Shown one piece after another: positions 25,971 through 34,570 of a stretch of DNA of 64,000 nucleotides. The translations under genes were made by a program, and so were the position numbers. Each line of letters starts with the position of its first letter. Position 1 is the first letter of the stretch. This stretch comes from an uncultured Bacteroidales bacterium (GTDB taxonomy: Bacteria; Bacteroidota; Bacteroidia; Bacteroidales; Muribaculaceae): assembly GCA_947570265.1 (NCBI GenBank), contig CANOUR010000002.1, forward strand, positions 23,949 to 87,948, written 5' to 3'. The notes under the pieces were generated by a model, which saw only the letters and a program-made list of their open reading frames with translations, did not search any database and had not been told where the DNA came from.

Positions 25971-26298
25971 AGAATTTAAATTTGTAATAAGTAACCCACA
26001 GAAACAAATGAATATATAATTACACCGTATTTTTGAATGATTTTCAAATTTGAACAAAGAAGTTTTGCGAGCTAAACGACTGCGTGAAAATCAGAAAAGC
26101 AACAAAAAAAGCAAATAAGGACATATTCACCCACAGGACAAAAAAAATTATTCATATTAGCTCATTTTTGTGAGTTACTTAAGCAAACTCATCTTTAGTT
26201 TTTTCAATTTCATAGTCCTTATCACGGCAAAACACACCACCTAAATAATTTTAACAGACACAAAACATATCTTTATCGCAATTATGGAAATATTTCAT

Positions 26299-26306
26299 TA
26301 TTTTTG
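26299..26306 (+). promoter_or_regulatory. -7 box TATTTTTG of the Rnf operon
   Basis: An exact TAnnTTTG match 80 bp before the rseC-like ATG. A TTTA at 26272-26275 is a weak -33 candidate with a 23-bp spacer. Confidence 0.5.
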
Positions 26307-26386
26307 CATCCCACTTCATCACCACACACCTCCGGCAAACAACGCAAGCACGCATCGCCCCACATCCACCACCCTCTCAACCCGTT

Positions 26387-26806
26387 ATGACCGACCAGAT
26401 TACACATAGCGGCGAAATCATCGCCATCAGCGGACACGATGTCACAATCAGCCTCAGCGACTCAGCCGCCCTGACATGCGGCAGCTGCCGGCTGGCCAGC
26501 CTTTGCACGAAAACCGACAACCGGGGGACAATCACCGTCACAGTCGACTCCACACGCAATCTCCACACTGGCATGACCGTCAAAGCGGCCGTAAGCGAAC
26601 GCTCGCAGGGCATCGCCGTCATCTGGAGCCTGCTCATGCCGCTCATCCTTTTCACGGCCGTCATCATCCCGCTGTCGGCAAGTCAGCTGATGCGGTGGGC
26701 TGTGGTGCTGATAGCAGTCGGTGCAGTAGGCATCTACGATCTGCTGCTGTGGCGATTCGGGCCTAAACTGTCGAGGAGCATAAAATGGACAATAATCCCT
26801 GATTGA
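26387..26806 (+). CDS. rseC: RseC/MucC-like membrane protein, first gene of the Rnf operon
   Basis: The 139-residue protein has the RseC pattern: a cytoplasmic N-terminal domain with a Cys cluster ('CGSCRLASLC'), then two membrane helices ('SLLMPLILFTAVIIPLSA' and 'VVLIAVGAVGIYDLLLW'). In proteobacteria RseC is tied to SoxR reduction and to sigma-E control and depends on Rnf. In Bacteroidetes it heads the rnf operon, and a role in assembling or tuning the complex is plausible but unproven. Its stop overlaps the region just before rnfB by a few bases. Confidence 0.9.
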   Translation: MTDQITHSGEIIAISGHDVTISLSDSAALTCGSCRLASLCTKTDNRGTITVTVDSTRNLHTGMTVKAAVSERSQGIAVIWSLLMPLILFTAVIIPLSASQLMRWAVVLIAVGAVGIYDLLLWRFGPKLSRSIKWTIIPD

Positions 26807-26808
26807 CA

Positions 26809-27654
26809 ATGCACATCATATTAATATCGATCATAGCGCTCGGCGCCCTCGGAATCATCGGCAGCATTATGCTGTGGGGCGTCTCACGGCGTTTCCATGT
26901 CGATGAAGACCCCAAGATCGGACTGATCGAGCAACTGCTCCCCGGCGCCAACTGCGGCGGCTGCGGTCGCAGCGGCTGCCACGACTTTGCCCGCGCCTGC
27001 GCCGGAGCATCCTCGCTCGACAACCTTATTTGCCCCGCCTCCGAGCCCGGTACAATGCAGAAAATAGCCGCAATCACAGGCCTCGAAGCAAAAAAATCCG
27101 ACGAACCAAAAGTAGCTGTGATCCGTTGCGGAGGATCTTGCGACAAACGCACCCGTTTTTCAGCCTACGACGGCCCGGCATCATGCGCCGTAGCCAACTC
27201 ACTCGGAGCTGCCGACGGCAACTGCCCGTTCGGATGTCTCGGGTGCGGCGACTGTGTGTCCGCTTGCAAATGGCATGCCATATCTATCGATCCCTCATCA
27301 GGACTGCCGGTGGTCGACGAGGACGCTTGCACCGCATGCGGCGCTTGCGTCAAGGCTTGTCCACGATCCATCATCGAACTGAGGCGCAAAGGGCCACGCG
27401 GCATGAGGATATGGGTCGCATGCAGCAACCGCGAGAAAGGGGCTGCAGCAATCAAGGAATGCAAAGCCGCATGTATAGCATGCGGAAAATGTGCCCGCAC
27501 TTGCAGCCACGACGCCATCACCGTCAGCGGCAACCTCGCCTACATCGACCCGCAGAAATGCCGGCTATGCAAAAAATGCATCGACATATGCCCCACCGGC
27601 GCCATCCTCTCAGCCAATTTCCCACCCAAGAAAAATATTTCCACCACCGAATGA
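26809..27654 (+). CDS. rnfB: Electron transport complex subunit RnfB
   Basis: RnfB is the ferredoxin-docking iron-sulfur subunit of the Na+-pumping ferredoxin:NAD+ oxidoreductase. The 281-residue protein has an N-terminal membrane helix (about 3-24) and the Fe-S domain 'LLPGANCGGCGRSGCHDFA'. Several CxxCxxCxxxC ferredoxin clusters follow ('CLGCGDCVSAC', 'CTACGACVKACP', 'CIACGKCARTC', 'CRLCKKCIDICP'). I start it at ATG 26809, not at the TTG at 26803. Its stop overlaps the rnfC start (ATGA). Confidence 0.96.
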   Translation: MHIILISIIALGALGIIGSIMLWGVSRRFHVDEDPKIGLIEQLLPGANCGGCGRSGCHDFARACAGASSLDNLICPASEPGTMQKIAAITGLEAKKSDEPKVAVIRCGGSCDKRTRFSAYDGPASCAVANSLGAADGNCPFGCLGCGDCVSACKWHAISIDPSSGLPVVDEDACTACGACVKACPRSIIELRRKGPRGMRIWVACSNREKGAAAIKECKAACIACGKCARTCSHDAITVSGNLAYIDPQKCRLCKKCIDICPTGAILSANFPPKKNISTTE

Positions 27655-28955
27655 AGACATTCAGCATCGGAGGGCTGCATCTTCCGGAAAACAAACTAAC
27701 GGCCGGTCAGCCGGTCGAGCGGTTGCCTCTCCCGGCCGAGGTGACGCTGTTGCTGAGCCAGCATATCGGTGCGCCGGCTCGCCCCATAGTCAAAAAGGGC
27801 GACACCGTCATGCGTGGCCAGCTCGTGGCAGAGCCATCAGGAGCACTATCGTCCGCCATACACTCTCCGGTTTGCGGCACCGTCTCACGCATCGACACAG
27901 TCAAGACCCCCCAGGGTCTTTCTGCAGAAGCCATCATCATCAAGACCGACGAATCGCGCCCCGATGCCTTATGCTCGCTCAGCCCTTGCAGCGACGTTGT
28001 TGAGGCAACACGTGCCGCCGGCATTGTAGGCATGGGCGGCGCGGCATTCCCTACCCCTGTGAAATTGACCCCTCCGGCCGACACGCAGCCCGACACCCTG
28101 ATCATCAACGCCGCCGAATGCGAGCCATTCCTCACATGCGACCACGCGCTCATGCTGGCCGACCCCGACGGAGTGATCAGCGGCATACGCCTCATAATGC
28201 AGGCCACCGGAGTGAACCATTGCGTCATTGCCATCGAATCCAACAAGCCCGACGCCATAAAGCTCCTCAGACGGCTCACAGCCTCCATCCCCGGCATCGA
28301 GGTGATGATCATGCAGCCACGCTACCCGCAAGGTGGCGAAAAACAACTGACCGAGGCGGTGACAGGACGCATGATCGCCTCTGGCAAGCTCCCCGCCGCT
28401 GCCGGTGTGATCGTCCACAACGTAGCAACAGCCCGGGCCATACACCGGGCTGTCACCCTCGGCGAGCCTCTGATCGAGCGCATTGTCACCGTCACAGGCC
28501 CTGCCCTCAGCCGACCGGGCAACTACCTTGCGGCCATCGGCACTCCGCTGCGCACCCTCATCGAAGCAGCAGGGGGTCTGCCCGAAAATACCGGCAAAGT
28601 GATCATAGGCGGCCCTATGATGGGGCGGGCGGCGGCAACCATCGACAGCTTCACGGTCAAAGGTATGTCAGGCATCCTTGTGCTACCATCCGATCTCTCA
28701 TCAAGACAGCCCGAAGAGCCGTGCATCAGATGCGGTCGCTGCGTCAGCGCATGCCCAATGGGTCTCGAGCCATACCTGCTGTCCACATATTCACGCATGA
28801 ACATGACCGATGAGGCTATCGACGCTCTCGTGGCCAACTGCATCGAATGCGGATCGTGCAGCTACGTATGTCCGTCATGGCGTCCGCTGACCGACTTCAT
28901 CCGCATCGGCAAACAACGCGCCATCTCTGTGCTGAAATCACGCAAACAATCTTGA
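27651..28955 (+). CDS. rnfC: Electron transport complex subunit RnfC
   Basis: RnfC carries FMN and two 4Fe-4S clusters and exchanges electrons with NAD+. The 434-residue protein has the N-terminal 'FSIGGLHLPENKLT' block, the nucleotide motif 'GIVGMGGAAFPTPVKL' followed by 'NAAECEPFLTCDHALM', and two clusters near the end ('CIRCGRCVSACPMGLEP' and 'CIECGSCSYVCPS'). The start at 27651 overlaps the rnfB stop; the frame is open further upstream but there it only shadows rnfB. Confidence 0.96.
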   Translation: MKTFSIGGLHLPENKLTAGQPVERLPLPAEVTLLLSQHIGAPARPIVKKGDTVMRGQLVAEPSGALSSAIHSPVCGTVSRIDTVKTPQGLSAEAIIIKTDESRPDALCSLSPCSDVVEATRAAGIVGMGGAAFPTPVKLTPPADTQPDTLIINAAECEPFLTCDHALMLADPDGVISGIRLIMQATGVNHCVIAIESNKPDAIKLLRRLTASIPGIEVMIMQPRYPQGGEKQLTEAVTGRMIASGKLPAAAGVIVHNVATARAIHRAVTLGEPLIERIVTVTGPALSRPGNYLAAIGTPLRTLIEAAGGLPENTGKVIIGGPMMGRAAATIDSFTVKGMSGILVLPSDLSSRQPEEPCIRCGRCVSACPMGLEPYLLSTYSRMNMTDEAIDALVANCIECGSCSYVCPSWRPLTDFIRIGKQRAISVLKSRKQS

Positions 28956-28975
28956 ACAGCAACTCCACTGTCAAT

Positions 28976-29932
28976 ATGCTAACCGTATCAAGCTCACCTC
29001 ACATCCATTCGCCACAAACCACCAGCAGGTGCATGTGGAACGTCGCTCTGGCGCTCCTTCCGGCCACAGCCGTAGCACTCTGGCAATTCGGCATTGGCGC
29101 CGCCATCGTGTTAACGGCGTCTATCGCCGGATGTATGGCCGTCGAATACATCATAAACCGGTTCATGCTCCGGCGCCGGTTCACCCTGGCCAACGGATCG
29201 GCATTCCTCACCGGACTGCTGCTCGCGCTCAACCTTCCGTCGAATTTGCCCGTATGGACAGTGCTCATCGGCTGCATTGCCGCAATCGGCATAGGCAAGA
29301 TGGCATTCGGAGGTCTCGGATGCAACATATTCAATCCGGCACTGGTCGGACGTGTATTTCTACTGCTGTCGTTCCCGATGCTGATGACCTCGTGGCCGCT
29401 TCCCGCCGAAAACATCTGGAACTATACCGATGCCACTACCGGCGCGACGATCCTGAGCATTCTGAAAAGCGACCCGGCAGCAGCTTCATCTGTCGGAATG
29501 ACAGCCGAACTGACCGGCGCCACCGGCGGATCGATGGGCGAGACAGGTGCGGTGGCTATACTTCTCGGTTTCATCTGGCTGCTGTGGCGCCGGGTGATCT
29601 CATGGCACATACCAGTGTCGATCATCGCATCTGTGGCCATCCTGACGGCCATCACCGGCGGCAACATCGCAGTCGAACTGACCGCCGGCGGACTCCTGCT
29701 CGGCGCCGTATTCATGGCCACCGACTATGTCACATCACCCATGACCCACAAGGGCATGATCATCTACGGATTGATCATCGGCATCATCACCGTCGTGATT
29801 CGCCGTTGGGGAGCATACCCCGAGGGCGTGTCGTTCGCCATTCTGCTGGGCAACGGCGTGACTCCGCTCATCAACCTCTGGTGCAAACCACGCCGCTACG
29901 GTGAAACCGGCAAAAGGAGGGCTGTCGCATGA
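28976..29932 (+). CDS. rnfD: Electron transport complex subunit RnfD
   Basis: RnfD is a membrane subunit with covalently bound FMN. The 318-residue protein has about nine membrane helices, and the threonine of 'DATTGATILS' is the likely FMN attachment site. 'KMAFGGLGCNIFNPALVGRV' and 'ATDYVTSPMTHKGMIIYG' are further family motifs. I start it at the ATG at 28976, 20 bp after rnfC; the frame upstream is a shadow of rnfC. Its stop overlaps rnfG (ATGA). Confidence 0.95.
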   Translation: MLTVSSSPHIHSPQTTSRCMWNVALALLPATAVALWQFGIGAAIVLTASIAGCMAVEYIINRFMLRRRFTLANGSAFLTGLLLALNLPSNLPVWTVLIGCIAAIGIGKMAFGGLGCNIFNPALVGRVFLLLSFPMLMTSWPLPAENIWNYTDATTGATILSILKSDPAAASSVGMTAELTGATGGSMGETGAVAILLGFIWLLWRRVISWHIPVSIIASVAILTAITGGNIAVELTAGGLLLGAVFMATDYVTSPMTHKGMIIYGLIIGIITVVIRRWGAYPEGVSFAILLGNGVTPLINLWCKPRRYGETGKRRAVA

Positions 29933-30516
29933 GCAAGCAATCTACATCCCTGTGGCGCATGATGATGGCGCTTGGTGCGGTGACTGTCATTGCAGGCGCC
30001 ATACTCGCATGGGTCTACTCCATGACATCCGAGCCAATACGCGACGCGCAGCTACGCGCCCGTCGCGACGCCATCGCTGCCGTATCACCTCAGTTCGACA
30101 ACTCTCCGCAACCCGTCGCAATCACACCAGAGGGCGAAGAAGTGCCCGTGGAGCTGTTTCCTCTCACTCTCGGCGGCAAGCCGGTGGGAGCCGCCGTCGA
30201 GACATACTCCGATGCCGGATTCTCCGACCGCATACGCCTCATGGTTGGATTCGATTCCGATGGCAAGATCACCGGCTATCAGGTGCTGTCACACTCCGAG
30301 ACACCAGGCCTCGGCGCCAAGATGGACACCTGGTTTCGCGACCCGAAAGGAAATCGCAGCGTGATCGGTCGCTCTCCGGCATCCGACGACATGCGTGTAA
30401 GCAACGACGGTGGATCGGTCGATGCCATCACCGCCGCCACCATAACGTCCCGTGCATTTCTCGACGCCTTAAACCGGGCGCATTCATGTTACATCTCTTA
30501 CACTAACAGTCGATGA
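29929..30516 (+). CDS. rnfG: Electron transport complex subunit RnfG
   Basis: RnfG is a periplasmic-facing FMN subunit anchored by one N-terminal helix (about residues 10-31). The 195-residue protein shows 'ETPGLGAKMDTWFRDPKG' and the flavinylation motif 'DAITAATITSRAF', where a Thr is the probable FMN-phosphoester site. It sits between rnfD and rnfE with 4-bp overlaps on both sides, as expected for a stoichiometric complex. Confidence 0.95.
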   Translation: MSKQSTSLWRMMMALGAVTVIAGAILAWVYSMTSEPIRDAQLRARRDAIAAVSPQFDNSPQPVAITPEGEEVPVELFPLTLGGKPVGAAVETYSDAGFSDRIRLMVGFDSDGKITGYQVLSHSETPGLGAKMDTWFRDPKGNRSVIGRSPASDDMRVSNDGGSVDAITAATITSRAFLDALNRAHSCYISYTNSR

Positions 30517-31100
30517 ACAAGCTGAAGATCATACTCAACGGCATCGTGCGCGACAATCCCACCTTCGTGCTCATGCTCGGCATGTGCCCCACATTGGGCA
30601 CAACCGGAAGCGCCCTCACCGGCATGTCAATGGGACTGGCCACAATGGGAGTGCTTATCTGCTCCAACTGCGCCATATCGATGCTCAAGCGCTTCGTCCC
30701 CGATCAAGTGAGAATCCCGTGCTACATAGTGGTAATAGCCACATTCGTCACCGTCCTACAGATGTGCATGCAGGCATGGCTTCCGGCGCTCGACAAATTG
30801 CTGGGCATATTCATTCCGCTTATTGTGGTAAACTGCATCTTGCTCGGACGAGCCGAAGCTTTCGCCGCACGCCACTCGGTGATTGAATCGGTGTGCGACG
30901 GCATCGGCATAGGGCTTGGATTCACTTTGGCTCTCACATTGCTCGGCGCCGTGCGCGAACTCCTCGGCACAGGAATGATATTCGGCTTCGGCATCTATCC
31001 CGAAACCTACGGATCTCTCGTGTTCGTTCTCGCCCCGGGGGCGTTCATCGCTCTGGGATTTATGGTGGCATTGTTCAACTCTGTCAAAAAACACCCATGA
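30513..31100 (+). CDS. rnfE: Electron transport complex subunit RnfE
   Basis: RnfE is one of two related membrane subunits (with RnfA) thought to coordinate an intramembrane iron-sulfur cluster and form the ion path. The 195-residue protein begins 'NGIVRDNPTFVLMLGMCPTL' and has six helices, with Cys in 'GMCP' and 'IVVNCILLGRAEAFA'. It overlaps rnfG and rnfA by 4 bp. Confidence 0.95.
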   Translation: MNKLKIILNGIVRDNPTFVLMLGMCPTLGTTGSALTGMSMGLATMGVLICSNCAISMLKRFVPDQVRIPCYIVVIATFVTVLQMCMQAWLPALDKLLGIFIPLIVVNCILLGRAEAFAARHSVIESVCDGIGIGLGFTLALTLLGAVRELLGTGMIFGFGIYPETYGSLVFVLAPGAFIALGFMVALFNSVKKHP

Positions 31101-31678
31101 CAACATATCTCTCGATCATCATCACTGCGATCTTTGTCAACAACATCGTCCTGTCGCAGTTTTTAGGCATCTGCCCGTTCATCGGAGTGTCACGCCGCCT
31201 ATCATCGGCCGTCGGCATGGGTGCGGCCGTTGCGTTCGTCATGACCCTCTCCACTGCTGTCACATGGCTCTTGCAATACTATTTGCTCGATCCGCTCGAA
31301 ATCGGCTTCATGCAGACCATCGTGTTCATCCTCGTCATCGCATCGCTCGTACAGATGCTCGAAATGGTGATAAAAAAAATAGCACCGGTTCTCTATCAGG
31401 CGCTTGGCGTGTTCCTCCCCCTCATCACCACCAACTGTGCTGTGCTCGGAGTGGCCATTCTCGTGATCCGCGGTGACATGGATCTCGGACAGAGCATCGT
31501 ATACGCACTGTCCACCGCCGTTGGATTCACACTGGCATTGGCGCTATTCGCCGGCATCCGGCAGCAACTCGAGCTCACCGAAGGCGTGCCCCGGGCCATG
31601 CGTGGCGTCCCGGTAGCTCTCGTCTGCGCCGGACTTCTCGCTTTGGCATTCATGGGCTTCTCCGGCATATCCATCTGA
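31097..31678 (+). CDS. rnfA: Electron transport complex subunit RnfA
   Basis: This is the last gene of the rnf cluster: 193 residues and six helices. The family motifs 'NNIVLSQFLGICPFIGVSRR' and 'LPLITTNCAVLGVAIL' contain the paired Cys residues. Start ATG 31097 overlaps the rnfE stop. With rnfBCDGE it completes the set needed for a working Rnf pump, so the cell should couple ferredoxin oxidation to a Na+ or H+ gradient. No clear terminator follows. Confidence 0.95.
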   Translation: MTTYLSIIITAIFVNNIVLSQFLGICPFIGVSRRLSSAVGMGAAVAFVMTLSTAVTWLLQYYLLDPLEIGFMQTIVFILVIASLVQMLEMVIKKIAPVLYQALGVFLPLITTNCAVLGVAILVIRGDMDLGQSIVYALSTAVGFTLALALFAGIRQQLELTEGVPRAMRGVPVALVCAGLLALAFMGFSGISI

Positions 31679-31710
31679 CAAGGGTGTAATTTTTTCAGGT
31701 CTTGGTTAAA

Positions 31711-31718
31711 CAATTTTG
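31711..31718 (+). promoter_or_regulatory. Probable -7 box CAATTTTG of the PepSY-like gene
   Basis: CAATTTTG differs by one base from TAnnTTTG and lies 74 bp before the ATG at 31793. The three TAATGTCTCA repeats lie between it and the ATG, that is, in the predicted leader. Confidence 0.35.
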
Positions 31719-31738
31719 CGTCCGAGGCGTCTACATTA

Positions 31739-31775
31739 TAATGTCTCAATAATGTCTCACTAATATAATGTCTCA
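31739..31775 (+). repeat. Three direct repeats TAATGTCTCA upstream of the PepSY-like gene
   Basis: Exact copies of TAATGTCTCA lie at 31739-31748, 31750-31759 and 31766-31775. The first overlaps a perfect 12-bp palindrome, ACATTATAATGT (31733-31744). They end 17 bp before the ATG and may be protein-binding or RNA-control sites. Confidence 0.6.
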
Positions 31776-31792
31776 CTAACGCAAACACTCCA

Positions 31793-32230
31793 ATGAAAAA
31801 ACTCATCCTTTCTTTCGTCGCCATATTGGTTATGACCATCAGTGCGCAAGCCCGCGATGTCTACTCTCGCGACGCATCCGTGCTACCGAAAGCCGCACAG
31901 ACAACCGTCAAGAAATCATTCAAAGCAGGCATCAGCCTCATCAAGATCGATAAAGATCTGTTCGACACTGACTATGAGGTAGTGCTCACCGATGGCACCG
32001 AAGTGAAATTCGACGACAAGGGCAACTGGACAGACGTTGAATGCCCCGCCGGCAAAAGCGTTCCCGATGCATTTGTCCCCGCCTCTATACGCCAATGGGT
32101 TAAAGCCAACCACAAAGGCACACGTATCGTCGGCATCGAAAAAGACCGTAAAGGATACGAAGTTCAGCTTGAAAACGGCATCGAAGCCAAATTCAACACC
32201 CAAGGCGCATTCAAGCGCTACGACGACTGA
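31793..32230 (+). CDS. PepSY-like (BLIP-fold) periplasmic protein
   Basis: The 145-residue protein has a signal peptide (MKKLILSFVAILVMTISAQA) and two repeats of the PepSY-like domain found in Bacteroidetes. Each has a helix followed by 'YEVVLTDGTEVKFDDKGNW' or 'YEVQLENGIEAKFNTQGAFK'. The fold resembles beta-lactamase inhibitor protein. Such genes are often controlled by two-component systems, but the function is unknown. It stands alone between the rnf operon and the convergent hom gene and ends at a strong hairpin. Confidence 0.85.
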   Translation: MKKLILSFVAILVMTISAQARDVYSRDASVLPKAAQTTVKKSFKAGISLIKIDKDLFDTDYEVVLTDGTEVKFDDKGNWTDVECPAGKSVPDAFVPASIRQWVKANHKGTRIVGIEKDRKGYEVQLENGIEAKFNTQGAFKRYDD

Positions 32231-32246
32231 CCTTCACTCCCCCACC

Positions 32247-32302
32247 ATAAGCTACGCCCCTGTTCCACACACGTTCCGATGTGTCACAGGGGCGTAACTT
32301 AT
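32247..32302. terminator. Bidirectional terminator between the PepSY-like gene and hom
   Basis: TACGCCCCTGT (32253-32263) pairs with ACAGGGGCGTA (32286-32296), and ATAAG (32247-32251) pairs with CTTAT (32298-32302) after a one-base mismatch. It lies between convergent genes and gives A/T flanks on both sides. Confidence 0.8.
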
Positions 32303-32317
32303 GATCACGCAGACGGA

Positions 32318-33544
32318 TCAATCGTCGAGATCAATAAACGACAACGGTATGTTGGCAACAAACACATCATTGGCTGACAATAAATCGCGTGACTCCATCA
32401 ATACGCTCAATCTAATATCGCCAATTATATATTTACTCTCTTTTGATATGAATTGCTCATGAACACATTCGAATGGCAATAATTCCGGTATATCCGTAGT
32501 GTCATAGTGTACATAAACCCTCAAAAGTACGTCATTGCAATAACGAGGCAGATCGATATAAGACATCTTTTTATACTCATATCTGTAGCCGTAGCTTCTC
32601 GCCATCACATCACTAAGAATCGACGATGCGGTCGGAAGACCTCCTGCCCCCTTGCCAAACATAAACTGACGATCGTAGCACTCTCCCCGGATTACCACAC
32701 CATTGTATTCATTATCGACACTGTAGATGTATTTCGACGGTGATACAAACTCAGGCATAACGAACATAGTAAAACGTTCTTCATCAATCTTCGCCACCTG
32801 TGCCACAAGTTTGATCTTCACCCCTTTTTCCCTTGCGTAACGTATATCCGCATCGTGTATTGTCGATATTCCATATGTAAACACCTGATCGGGATCGACA
32901 TACACTCCAACGGCGTGCACGGTAATTATCACCAATTTAAACAACGAATCCATACCGCTAAGGTCAAATGATGGATCACTTTCGGCAAATCCGAGTTTCT
33001 GCGCTTTATCCAGCGCCACATCATAGCCCTCATTATGGTCAAATACTCTTGAAAGAATATAGTTGGACGATCCATTAAGTATACCTTTGACCTCCAGCAA
33101 CAGGTCGTTGTCGTAATACTCCTCTAAATTACGTATCACAGGAATCGATCCACATGACGACGCATCATAGAGCAATGCGGCACCATGCTCCCGCTGCAAA
33201 GCTATAAGCTCAGGCAGATGCCTTGCAATCATAGCCTTAGAGCCAGACACCACAGGAACACCACGACGCAGAGCCATTGTAACAATCCGGTAGGATGCGG
33301 CGGCATCGTCAACCACCTCGACAATAAGATTTATCTCCGGATCAGCAAATATATCATCGGGATTATCGGTGATGATCGCCGGGTCAACTGCAACCGCCCG
33401 AGACTTGGTGAGATCGCGCACACAAATACGGCTTATACGCGCATTTGCATTCTTTACCCCAGAAAGCACTTTGTAAACACTTTGTCCCACTGTGCCAAAG
33501 CCAAAAAGGCCTATAGATATTTTCTGTTTCATTGCCTCTGTCAT
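32318..33544 (-). CDS. hom: Homoserine dehydrogenase
   Basis: The enzyme reduces aspartate semialdehyde to homoserine. The 408-residue protein has the Rossmann motif 'IGLFGFGTVGQSVYKVL' at the N-terminus and 'VVSGSKAMIARHLPEL'. The substrate-site stretch 'KGILNGSSNYILSRV' and the family signature around 'AESDPSFDLSGMDSLFKLVI' follow. About 75 residues at the C-terminus resemble a small regulatory (ACT-like) domain. It is monofunctional, not fused to aspartokinase. Third gene of metY-metX-hom, 12 bp after metX, so it is probably governed by the Met-rich leader upstream of metY. Confidence 0.95.
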   Translation of the reverse strand: MTEAMKQKISIGLFGFGTVGQSVYKVLSGVKNANARISRICVRDLTKSRAVAVDPAIITDNPDDIFADPEINLIVEVVDDAAASYRIVTMALRRGVPVVSGSKAMIARHLPELIALQREHGAALLYDASSCGSIPVIRNLEEYYDNDLLLEVKGILNGSSNYILSRVFDHNEGYDVALDKAQKLGFAESDPSFDLSGMDSLFKLVIITVHAVGVYVDPDQVFTYGISTIHDADIRYAREKGVKIKLVAQVAKIDEERFTMFVMPEFVSPSKYIYSVDNEYNGVVIRGECYDRQFMFGKGAGGLPTASSILSDVMARSYGYRYEYKKMSYIDLPRYCNDVLLRVYVHYDTTDIPELLPFECVHEQFISKESKYIIGDIRLSVLMESRDLLSANDVFVANIPLSFIDLDD

Positions 33545-33556
33545 TTTTTATATGAA

Positions 33557-34570
33557 TTATATGAATGGCCTGAGTATCGCATTAAGATCTGCATGCTCAA
33601 CAAGAAAACCATCATGGCCAAAATCGGATGATATCTCTGCATAAACAGCATCAGGAATGCGCTCGGCAAGCAATCTCATCTCCCGTGGAGTGAATATGAT
33701 ATCAGACGATATGCCAACCACAATCGTATCAGCTTTTATCTTAGCGAGTACAGCCGACACACCACCTCGTCCACGACCGATATCATGAGTATCGAAAGAA
33801 TTGAGTATTGACATATATGAATATGCATTGAACCGCTTGCACAACTTTTCGCCCTGATAGCGCTGATATGTACATGCGCGATATGACCCGGGCTGCTGCA
33901 GAGCATCTGTGACATCATATTGCGAACGGTTGTAGCCATTAGAACCGCGGTATGTAAGTAAACTGACAGCCCTTGCTACCGCCATACCCTCACGACCTGC
34001 ATCGGGATGATTTTGTCCCCATGTCGGATCGGCTCTGATGGCCATCCGCTGAGTCTCATCGATAGCGATCGTCCATGGAGAAGCCTTTGCATCAGTGGCT
34101 ATGAGCACCAATTTTTCAAAGCGCTCAGGTTCTGCCACTATCCATTCCAAAGCCTGAAACCCACCGACCGAGCCACCTACAAGTGCATGAATGCGCCTTA
34201 TTCCCAATGAGTTTGCCAGTAGAAGATGTGCACGTGCCATATCACGGATGCTCACAAGCGGGAAATCGGCATAATATGGCTTCCCTGTCGCGGGATTATC
34301 CGACAGTGGGCCTGTGGTGCCATAATTCGACCCTATTATATTGGCACACACTACAAACCATCTGTCCGGATCGAGAAAACAATCTTTTTCAACCGTATGC
34401 GGCCACCAGTCTGCCACATCGCTATTGGCAGTGAGAGCATGGCACACCCAAACCACATTGGAAGCATCAGCATTGAGGCGGCCAAACGTGTGATATGCGA
34501 TTGTCAGGTGAGATATCACGCCTCCGTTCTCTAAAAGAAACGGTTCATTATGGCTGTATGTATGCATCAT
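33557..34570 (-). CDS. metX: Homoserine O-acetyltransferase
   Basis: MetX transfers acetyl from acetyl-CoA to homoserine, the committed step to methionine. The 337-residue alpha/beta-hydrolase has the nucleophile elbow 'ALVGGSVGGFQALEW' with S134. The Asp is in 'VVGISSDIIFTP' and the His in 'SSDFGHDGFLVE', near the end. 'LDPDRWFVVCANIIGSNYG' is a family signature. The start ATG overlaps the metY stop; the second of two consecutive ATGs (34567) is possible too. Confidence 0.95.
   Translation of the reverse strand: MMHTYSHNEPFLLENGGVISHLTIAYHTFGRLNADASNVVWVCHALTANSDVADWWPHTVEKDCFLDPDRWFVVCANIIGSNYGTTGPLSDNPATGKPYYADFPLVSIRDMARAHLLLANSLGIRRIHALVGGSVGGFQALEWIVAEPERFEKLVLIATDAKASPWTIAIDETQRMAIRADPTWGQNHPDAGREGMAVARAVSLLTYRGSNGYNRSQYDVTDALQQPGSYRACTYQRYQGEKLCKRFNAYSYMSILNSFDTHDIGRGRGGVSAVLAKIKADTIVVGISSDIIFTPREMRLLAERIPDAVYAEISSDFGHDGFLVEHADLNAILRPFI

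Larger units (their letters stand above)
25908..26386. other. 479-bp AT-rich divergent intergenic region
   Basis: This gap between secDF and the Rnf operon holds the two divergent promoters and no convincing gene. TATATTTG at 25963-25970 (minus) serves secDF and TATTTTTG at 26299-26306 (plus) serves the Rnf operon. A 7-bp imperfect hairpin, TAGCTCA with TGAGTTA, lies at 26158-26177. The stretch is clearly more AT-rich than the genes. The Rnf leader (about 26313-26386) is C-rich and looks unstructured. Confidence 0.6.

Noticed and set aside
26172..26250. Short minus-strand frames in the secDF-rnf gap
   Set aside because: Only 12-23 codons, no conserved motif, and stops in all relevant upstream positions.
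27030..27650. 207-codon upstream extension of the rnfC frame
   Set aside because: It lies entirely inside rnfB in another frame with Arg/Met-rich shadow sequence; RnfC similarity begins at the ATG at 27651.
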